Shown: piece by piece, positions 6,695 to 11,132 of the stretch
How positions within the stretch are numbered: position 1 is the first letter of the stretch
Layout of the letters: each line of letters starts with the position of its first letter
DNA from: Candidatus Bathyarchaeota archaeon
GTDB taxonomy: Archaea > Thermoproteota > Bathyarchaeia > 40CM-2-53-6 > RBG-13-38-9
Assembly (NCBI GenBank): GCA_023144075.1
Contig: JAGLGJ010000023.1
Coordinates: 1 to 11,132 of the forward strand
Direction: 5' to 3'
DNA: 11,132 nt
Notes under the pieces: model-generated
The model's database searches: none
What the model was told of the DNA's origin: nothing
What the model saw: only the letters and a program-made list of their open reading frames with translations
Translations under genes and position numbers: made by a program

Positions 6695-7603
6695 ATGGGA
6701 ATTGAGAAGTTAGATGAAACATATGCTGAGGCCTTTGAAGGTATTTTTATTAGAATTATATTAACTGCTGAAGATCTTGAGACACTTAAAGCTGCAGCTG
6801 AGGAATGCACAAGTACACCATCTATTGTAATTGGAAGAGTTGAGGGTGGTATAGAGAAATATCTATCAGAAAAAGAAACTCCGGATGGCCGAAATGGTGT
6901 TATTATTCAATTCTGGGGAGGTTTAGACCCATCAAAACAACTCGAAGATTCTGTAAAAAAGTTTGAGATTGAACTCTCTTATAGAATAAGGCAAGATATT
7001 CTCGTAAAACCTTTTACATCAATATTCAATGCTCTTGATAATCCGATAGGACAAATTGATACTATGGAACGAATTGGTCATTGTGGTGATGGTTTTGAAT
7101 GGGAGGAAGATTTGAATGGCAGAAGAATTATTAATGTGCCTATAATGGTTCCTGATTTTCGAATAGAGAGAAATCTTAGTTATAGACGGGGAGTTATGGG
7201 AGGAAATTTTTGGTACATGTGCAGTACAAAGGAAGCCGTTTTCAAAGCGGGTAATAGAGCTTTAGATGCTATACATGAGGTTCCTGGTATAGTTACACCA
7301 TTCAATATATGTTCTGCAGGATCAAAACCTGAAACAAAATTCCCTTGGATTGGTCCGACAACCAATGAAGTTTATTGTCCATCATTAAAAGATAGAATTG
7401 GAGATAGATCAAAAGTCCCGGAAAATGTAGAATATATTCCAGAAATTGTGATAAATGGAACCACATTATCTGCTGTTTCCAAAGCAATGAAAGTAGGAAT
7501 TCAAAGCATTTGGGATATGCCCGAGGTAATTAGAATTTCAGCTGGAAACTATCAAGGAAAACTTGGAAAATACAAAATAGAATTACAAGGGCTATTTACT
7601 TGA
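6695..7603 (+). CDS. ftr: Formylmethanofuran:tetrahydromethanopterin N-formyltransferase
   Basis: 302 residues, close to the roughly 297 of methanogen Ftr. It moves the formyl group between formylmethanofuran and N5 of tetrahydromethanopterin (or an analogue) in the cytoplasm. Conserved blocks match along the whole length: Glu-Thr-Tyr-Ala-Glu-Ala-Phe (8-14), Glu-Thr-Pro-Asp-Gly-Arg, the Gly-Asp-Gly-Phe-Glu block, Val-Met-Gly-Gly-Asn-Phe, Glu-Ile-Val-Ile-Asn-Gly and Ile-Ser-Ala-Gly-Asn-Tyr-x-Gly-Lys-Leu-Gly (281-291). The ATG at 6695 has GTGAGG at 6682-6687, 7 nt upstream, the best ribosome binding site in the cluster. No formylmethanofuran dehydrogenase or cyclohydrolase gene is adjacent. The enzyme works in CO2 reduction, formaldehyde oxidation or formyl supply; the direction cannot be told from the sequence. 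Confidence 0.93.
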   Translation: MGIEKLDETYAEAFEGIFIRIILTAEDLETLKAAAEECTSTPSIVIGRVEGGIEKYLSEKETPDGRNGVIIQFWGGLDPSKQLEDSVKKFEIELSYRIRQDILVKPFTSIFNALDNPIGQIDTMERIGHCGDGFEWEEDLNGRRIINVPIMVPDFRIERNLSYRRGVMGGNFWYMCSTKEAVFKAGNRALDAIHEVPGIVTPFNICSAGSKPETKFPWIGPTTNEVYCPSLKDRIGDRSKVPENVEYIPEIVINGTTLSAVSKAMKVGIQSIWDMPEVIRISAGNYQGKLGKYKIELQGLFT

Positions 7604-8508
7604 TATTAGACGTCTTAGGATTCGGAGCACTCAATTTAGACAAATTATATAGAGTAGATAAAATAGCGGAAGCTGGTGAGGAAACATTCGTAAAAGGATT
7701 AACGATATCTCCTGGTGGCTCTGCAGCGAATACGATAGTAGGATTGGCAAGACTTGGCGTCAATACTGGCTATATAGGTAAAATTGCTAATGATTCTGAG
7801 GGTAAATATATTCTAAATGATTTGAGAAATGAGGAAGTAAATGTAAAAGGGGTTGATAGTAAAAAGAAAGGAAGAAGTGGTGTTTGTATAGGTTTTGTTG
7901 ATGATTTTGGAGAAAGATCATTGTATATTGATCCAGGAGTAAATGATAACCTCGCTTACAAAGAGATCAATCAAGATTATGTGGAATCATCAAAGTTTGT
8001 TCATCTTACTTCCTTTGTTGGTAATATTCCATTTAGAGCTCAAAAATCCTTAGTGAAGAAATTTGAATCAGAGATCACAATGGATCCAGGGGAGCTTTAT
8101 GCTAGAAAAGGAATTAATGAAATAAAACCAATCTTGAAAAAAACATTTGTTTTCCTTCCAAATGAAAATGAAATTAGAATTCTAACAAATCAAAATTATG
8201 AAATTGGTGCTAAAGAACTTATCAAACTCGGAATAAGTATAATTGCAGTTAAATTAGGGCATAAAGGATGTTATGTGACTAATGGAAAAGAGGATTATCT
8301 AATTCCACCATTAAAAAAGAAAGCTAAAGATTCAACAGGGGCAGGTGATGCATTTTGTTCGGGATTTATTTACGGTCTTCTTCATGGAAGAGATATATAT
8401 GAATGTGGTAGACTTGGAAATTTTATTGCATCATGTTGCATAGAGAAATATGGAGCAAGAACTGGTTTACCAACGAAGAGGAAATTTACTGAGCTATATT
8501 CTAAATAA
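7600..8508 (+). CDS. PfkB-family (ribokinase-like) sugar or nucleoside kinase
   Basis: 302 residues, typical for the family. The N-terminal signature has Gly39-Gly40-Ser-Ala-Ala-Asn44 followed by Leu-Ala-Arg-Leu-Gly. The C-terminal signature is Asp244-Ser-Thr-Gly-Ala-Gly-Asp250-Ala, where the Gly-Ala-Gly-Asp loop forms the anion hole and Asp250 is the expected catalytic base. Such enzymes transfer phosphate from ATP (sometimes ADP) to a hydroxymethyl group of a sugar, nucleoside or related molecule; the exact substrate cannot be read from these motifs. The start is TTG at 7600, overlapping the ftr stop as TTGA, so translation is probably coupled to ftr. It is the last gene of the plus-strand cluster and ends 24 nt before the 3' end of a convergent pseudogene. 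Confidence 0.88.
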   Translation: MILDVLGFGALNLDKLYRVDKIAEAGEETFVKGLTISPGGSAANTIVGLARLGVNTGYIGKIANDSEGKYILNDLRNEEVNVKGVDSKKKGRSGVCIGFVDDFGERSLYIDPGVNDNLAYKEINQDYVESSKFVHLTSFVGNIPFRAQKSLVKKFESEITMDPGELYARKGINEIKPILKKTFVFLPNENEIRILTNQNYEIGAKELIKLGISIIAVKLGHKGCYVTNGKEDYLIPPLKKKAKDSTGAGDAFCSGFIYGLLHGRDIYECGRLGNFIASCCIEKYGARTGLPTKRKFTELYSK

Positions 8509-8516
8509 AAATTAAA

Positions 8517-8532
8517 TTTTTAGAAAATTAGT
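8517..8532. repeat. Short repeat copy 1 (with terminator-like T run) at the 3' side of the ulaG-like gene
   Basis: TTTTTAGAAAATTAGT abuts the stop codon of the ulaG-like pseudogene. A copy with 15 of 16 identical bases lies at 9696-9711, on the other side of the pseudogene. The plus-strand T5 (8517-8521) could also end the kinase transcript 8 nt after its stop. Both copies sit just 3' of a minus-strand stop codon, so a shared 3'-end signal is an alternative to an insertion footprint. Confidence 0.35.
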
Positions 8533-9614
8533 CTAAAAGATCTTTTTCTCTTCTCCATATTCCCATGATAGTTTTGGATGCCATCTATCAACATAATTTA
8601 GGTATTTTACTCTTTCAACGTTGGTATCTTTTGGATATTCGAACTTAGTTCCACTCTGCATGATAACTGTTTTCATCCATGGCGCATTATGTTTAACAAT
8701 CCACTCTAGCTCATAGGGATCGCCTTGCATATTGGCCCAATCGTAATGCATAGGAATTAATATTTTAGTTCTCAAAGCTTCTGCAACTCTATATGCATCA
8801 TACGAAGTCATTTTGTCTGTAACACCAACTGGATTTTCTCCAAATTGTAGAAGTGCTACATCAATTGTGTTTTCTAATCCGAGTTTATAGAATAGATTCG
8901 TGTAGTGAGAGCCCCCATTATGAAAAATATTGCCTGCAGGTGTTTTTATCAAAAAACATAATGCTCCATCTTCCATTTTTTTGGTGGTTCCTTTCCACTA
9001 AATAATAGAGTCCTATCAGCTGTTTCGGTAGCCACTATTGTGGTATCTCCAACTTTCTTACTTTCTCCCCATTTCAATTGTATTATTCTGTCTTCTGGTA
9101 CACCATACTCTTTGAGTTTAGAACAAACTAATTTCGGTCCAATGAATTTTGCACTCGTAGTTTCAGACAATGGAATTATTGTATATGGGTCACAATGATC
9201 AGGATGGAAATGAGTAATAAGAATAGCGTCACATTCCTTAATAGCCCATGGATCAATGACATGTGGAAATGTTCTTAACCAGTCTATTCTTTTAGCACCT
9301 GATTGCCTACAAACACCACAACCATCTTCTAGTGATGTGTAAAGAGATGGTCCACTATAATGATCTATAAGCAAATTTTCCTTTTGAGTTTTAATGAAGA
9401 ATCCACATGCACCAAGCTACCATATAACGAAGCTTTTAGATCCAACTTTAGTATTTTCTATTCTTTTATTGAGCCAAGTACCACACTCTGGAAATGCTGT
9501 TTTTAGCCAAGAATCTCTAGTAATCTTCCCTACACCAATACCACTAACATAAGCATATCTTGACCCGGGAATGCCTATATCCTCATTTGAAGACATACAT
9601 AAAACCTCAAACAT
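8533..9614 (-). pseudogene. UlaG-like metallo-beta-lactamase-fold hydrolase, interrupted by TAG and a frameshift
   Basis: Reading through the lesions gives about 360 residues, colinear with UlaG-type lactonases (L-ascorbate-6-phosphate lactonase, about 354 residues). The first part contains Ile-Thr-Arg-Asp-Ser-Trp and Gly-Thr-Trp-Leu-Asn. An in-frame TAG (9417-9419) falls where the family has the second Trp of a Trp-Trp-Leu-Gly block. The metal motif Thr-His-Phe-His-Pro-Asp-His (9195-9215) is intact. At the A7 run (8976-8982 on the plus strand) the frame shifts by -1 and family similarity continues as Phe-Leu-Ile-Lys-Thr-Pro-Ala-Gly-Asn. The usual Ser-Gly-Asp-Ser-His is Asn-Gly-Gly-Ser-His, with Gly (GGC, 8911-8913) for the bridging Asp. 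Three independent lesions in one frame argue for a recent pseudogene; sequencing or assembly error could explain part. The ATG at 9614 follows a TATA-like box at 9651-9658. Confidence 0.8.
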
Positions 9615-9650
9615 TTTCTAATTATTTTAATAATTTAATATTATTTTCTT

Positions 9651-9658
9651 CTTATAAT
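9651..9658 (-). promoter_or_regulatory. TATA-like box of the ulaG-like pseudogene
   Basis: On the minus strand ATTATAAG lies about 40 nt before the ATG at 9614, giving a likely transcript start near 9630. The promoter therefore looks intact although the coding region is damaged. Confidence 0.35.
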
Positions 9659-9695
9659 GGTATAATAATTTTCTAATTTAATTGAGTAAATCTTT

Positions 9696-9711
9696 TTTTT
9701 AGAAAACTAGT
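9696..9711. repeat. Short repeat copy 2 between the flavoprotein and ulaG-like genes
   Basis: TTTTTAGAAAACTAGT differs at one position from the copy at 8517-8532, which is in the same orientation. It begins 8 nt past the stop of the minus-strand flavoprotein gene. Confidence 0.35.
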
Positions 9712-9718
9712 AAGTAAA

Positions 9719-10276
9719 TTACTTCATATTCATTACTTCTTTTAATTTTGAGACTTCTGTAAAGATATGAAAATTATCCATTTTTGAGAGTTTAATATAA
9801 TTCTCTATATCGATTTTTCTCATGGTCAGTTTCAATTCGGACCCGTTTGGAAGAATCGTAGTTTGAATTCCCTCTTTGTTATCTACTGGAAAAATATATA
9901 CAGGCACTTTAGTTTTTGTTGCCTGAGACGCCGCATTTGTTATCAGTGTGTCAGCTATTCCGTGGACAATTTTTGCGACCGTGTTTGCTGTCGCAGGACA
10001 TATTAGAAATAGTTTAAATTTACCTATCTGTAATGCACCTGGTAGATAGTAGAAAGGTTCTGTCCGATTAGAGTCTACTTCAAAAAATATTTTTTTAGAC
10101 ATGGACTCTAATTCTTTTCTTAGACCATACCATTTTATAACTTGTTGAGCTGCTTTAGATAAAAAAATGTAGAGTTTAATATTCTCATTTTCATTGATAA
10201 TTTCTTTCATTTTGTGAATTATCTCAGGCATCAAATCCCCTGAACCAGTAATGCCCCAAGCAACTCTTAGTTCCAA
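9719..10276 (-). CDS. AfpA/DmrB-like archaeal flavoprotein
   Basis: 185 residues with the flavoprotein (FMN-binding, Rossmann-like) fold. The N-terminus Ala-Trp-Gly-Ile-Thr-Gly-Ser-Gly matches the phosphate-binding start of archaeoflavoproteins. The central Cys-Pro-Ala-Thr-Ala-Asn-Thr-Val-Ala-Lys block followed by Gly-Ile-Ala-Asp-Thr-Leu is the strongest family signature. Relatives are AfpA of Archaeoglobus, which takes electrons from ferredoxin, and DmrB, which reduces dihydromethanopterin to tetrahydromethanopterin. A DmrB-like role would fit the presence of ftr in this genome, but the sequence does not decide between them. The start is TTG at 10276, forced by a TAA directly upstream in frame. 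A TATA-like box at 10298-10309 would give a leaderless message. Transcription is separate from the atpF gene upstream. Confidence 0.8.
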   Translation of the reverse strand: MELRVAWGITGSGDLMPEIIHKMKEIINENENIKLYIFLSKAAQQVIKWYGLRKELESMSKKIFFEVDSNRTEPFYYLPGALQIGKFKLFLICPATANTVAKIVHGIADTLITNAASQATKTKVPVYIFPVDNKEGIQTTILPNGSELKLTMRKIDIENYIKLSKMDNFHIFTEVSKLKEVMNMK

Positions 10277-10297
10277 TTATATCATCTATGTTTGACT

Positions 10298-10309
10298 ATT
10301 ATAATAAAG
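10298..10309 (-). promoter_or_regulatory. TATA-like box of the flavoprotein gene
   Basis: On the minus strand the region reads CTTTATTATAAT. Its centre is about 27 nt before the TTG start, so the transcript is probably leaderless. A perfect 12-bp palindrome (10315-10326) lies just upstream. Confidence 0.4.
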
Positions 10310-10314
10310 GAGTC

Positions 10315-10326
10315 ATCATTAATGAT
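10315..10326. promoter_or_regulatory. 12-bp perfect palindrome upstream of the flavoprotein promoter
   Basis: ATCATTAATGAT is identical on both strands and sits immediately upstream of the TATA-like box, where archaeal activators or BRE-region repressors bind. It is A/T-rich, so chance occurrence is possible. Confidence 0.25.
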
Positions 10327-10366
10327 TCATAAATATATTTTTAAAAAGTTGGAAAAATAATTTTAT

Positions 10367-10699
10367 TTAGAATCTTCCTTCCCAATTTTTATTTCTATTC
10401 CGACTGTTTTCTTTACTAAATCGGCTAAATTGATCTGTAGAAGGCATCTTACCTCTTTTTCCTGCTATGGATGTTATGAGTGGGTATTCTCTGCTTCTTT
10501 TTATCCTATTGATTATTGGTCTGAGCCATTCATTTACGTCTTCTGTAATAAATATAAGTGAGATTTCTTGATTCTGCAATAGTTGATCTAATTTCTTTTC
10601 GGCTTCCTCTTTACTGCTAACTGAGTAACTATTCTTTATGCCAGTTATCTTGAAGGATGTAGCAGTTTCTCTATCAGCAAGGACCCCAATAGTAGCCAT
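10367..10699 (-). CDS. atpF: A/V-type ATP synthase subunit F
   Basis: 110 residues, the family length. Subunit F is a small Rossmann-like protein in the central stalk of the archaeal A1Ao ATP synthase, where it couples rotation and influences catalysis. The start Ile-Gly-Val-Leu-Ala-Asp-Arg-Glu-Thr matches the family's Val-Gly-Asp-x-Glu-Thr segment, followed by a Phe-x-x-x-Gly-Ile block, the Ile-Ser-Leu-Ile-Phe-Ile-Thr-Glu strand and a Pro-Leu-Ile-Thr-Ser-Ile-Ala-Gly-Lys-Arg-Gly turn. The last 25 residues are Ser/Asn/Arg-rich and likely flexible. No other ATPase subunit gene is adjacent; the neighbours are pyrI and a flavoprotein gene, so it is separated from the usual atp operon or is a paralog. 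A TATA-like TTTAAA (10745-10750) and an inverted repeat (10726-10741) precede it. Confidence 0.8.
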   Translation of the reverse strand: MATIGVLADRETATSFKITGIKNSYSVSSKEEAEKKLDQLLQNQEISLIFITEDVNEWLRPIINRIKRSREYPLITSIAGKRGKMPSTDQFSRFSKENSRNRNKNWEGRF

Positions 10700-10725
10700 A
10701 TTTCTCTGTCATGACAATCTATGAT

Positions 10726-10741
10726 GTTGAAAATATTCAAC
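10726..10741. promoter_or_regulatory. Inverted repeat in the atpF promoter region
   Basis: GTTGAA and TTCAAC form a 6-bp dyad around a 4-bp AATA centre. On the minus strand it lies just downstream of a TATA-like TTTAAA (10745-10750) and about 27 nt before the ATG at 10699, covering the expected transcript start. That is a good place for a repressor operator or a 5' hairpin. Confidence 0.35.
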
Positions 10742-10778
10742 GGGTTTAAATTAATATTCTTAATAATTTTCTTTTTAT

Positions 10779-11132
10779 CTAGTATTGTTTGAGTATATCT
10801 TTTCTTTCCATTGTTCTATTACAATAATGACATCGCAATTGGATAGGTTCCACAACCTGAACATGAAAGATTGATCTCACTGGCTCTTTAGATTTTGAAA
10901 TACAGGAGGGATTGCCACATTCGATTATTCCCTTGATATCTTTAGGTAAGTTAACTTTCTTTTTATCTCTAACATCATATTCACGAATTATGTTTATTGT
11001 TGCGTTAGGAGAGATTAGAGCTATCTTATCTACTTCTTCGGGCTTTAGCTCTCGTCCTTCTATTTTGACCATATCCTTTTTCTCAATATTCTTACTTTGA
11101 ACATTCATCACTACCCCAACAGTATTGCTCTC
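10779..11132 (-). CDS. pyrI: Aspartate carbamoyltransferase regulatory chain (5' end outside window)
   Basis: The frame is open from the right edge, giving about 117 residues of a protein normally near 150. PyrI binds nucleotide effectors (CTP, ATP) and holds the catalytic PyrB trimers together in the first committed step of pyrimidine synthesis. The visible part spans the end of the allosteric domain (Gly-Val-Val-Met-Asn-Val, then Lys-Lys-Asp-Met-Val-Lys-Ile-Glu), the Ala-Leu-Ile-Ser-Pro-Asn-Ala-Thr-Ile-Asn segment and the C-terminal zinc domain, with ligands in Cys-Gly-Asn-Pro-Ser-Cys and Cys-His-Tyr-Cys. An internal GTG/ATG at 11108-11111 is not the true start, because residues encoded before it (Ser-Asn-Thr-Val-Gly) still align with PyrI. 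pyrB is expected just beyond the window, but this cannot be seen. Confidence 0.93.
   Translation of the reverse strand, partial: ESNTVGVVMNVQSKNIEKKDMVKIEGRELKPEEVDKIALISPNATINIIREYDVRDKKKVNLPKDIKGIIECGNPSCISKSKEPVRSIFHVQVVEPIQLRCHYCNRTMERKDILKQY

Noticed and set aside
9417..9419. Pyrrolysine insertion at TAG as the main explanation
   Set aside because: The position is a Trp in the family, a frameshift and an active-site loss occur in the same gene, and TAG ends another gene here. It is kept only as something to test.
8533..9614. Three separate small genes instead of one ulaG-like gene
   Set aside because: The pieces are colinear parts of a single UlaG-type protein with no missing segment, so one interrupted gene is the simpler reading.
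10912..11100. Plus-strand open frame inside pyrI
   Set aside because: Antisense to a strongly matching PyrI sequence; the hydrophobic look comes from the complement of charged codons.
11108..11111. GTG/ATG here as the start of pyrI
   Set aside because: The frame stays open to the window edge and the upstream residues still align with PyrI, so the gene is cut by the window, not short.
1..11132. CRISPR arrays, tRNA or rRNA genes, transposases, phage genes
   Set aside because: No regularly spaced repeats, cloverleaf sequence, rRNA-like stretch or mobile-element protein was seen on either strand.

Overview
This is an A/T-rich, gene-dense stretch of archaeal DNA. The archaeal assignment rests on several genes: the aspartate carbamoyltransferase regulatory chain PyrI, an A/V-type ATP synthase subunit F, formylmethanofuran:tetrahydromethanopterin formyltransferase (Ftr), an AfpA/DmrB-type flavoprotein, an EhaR-like HAD protein, and a secreted protein with a C-terminal PEF-plus-membrane anchor tail. 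Start regions also show TATA-like boxes about 25 nt before the likely transcript starts, with very short leaders. Ftr and the flavoprotein point to tetrahydromethanopterin-type C1 metabolism. No methanogenesis-specific gene is visible, so an uncultured lineage such as Bathyarchaeia or an Asgard group is a reasonable guess, but the sequence alone does not settle it.

Layout. Positions 1-704 (+) hold the tail of a membrane protein and a half-size YeeE/YedE-type sulfur transporter. They converge on a secreted, C-terminally anchored surface protein (722-1333, -). That gene is divergent from a winged-helix protein with an unrecognised C-terminal half (1559-2602, +). Next comes a small protein with a zinc ribbon at each end and a 78-residue uncharged Tyr/Gln/Pro-rich middle (2741-3154, +).

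Positions 3336-8508 (+) form one tight co-directional cluster of five genes: proC, a divergent purD homolog, an EhaR-like HAD phosphatase, ftr and a PfkB-family kinase. Two junctions are 4-nt stop/start overlaps and the other two gaps are under 20 nt, so the five are probably one operon. The mixture of amine/imine chemistry, an ATP-grasp ligase, a phosphatase, a kinase and a C1-transfer enzyme is not a textbook pathway and is the most interesting functional context here.

Positions 8533-11132 are on the minus strand. A UlaG-like metallo-beta-lactamase-fold gene (8533-9614) is full length but carries three lesions: an in-frame TAG at a conserved Trp, a -1 shift at an A7 run, and Gly for a metal-ligand Asp. 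Upstream of it in its own direction are an AfpA/DmrB-like flavoprotein, an ATP synthase subunit F gene away from other ATPase genes, and pyrI, which runs off the right edge. No tRNA, rRNA, CRISPR array, transposase or phage gene was seen.
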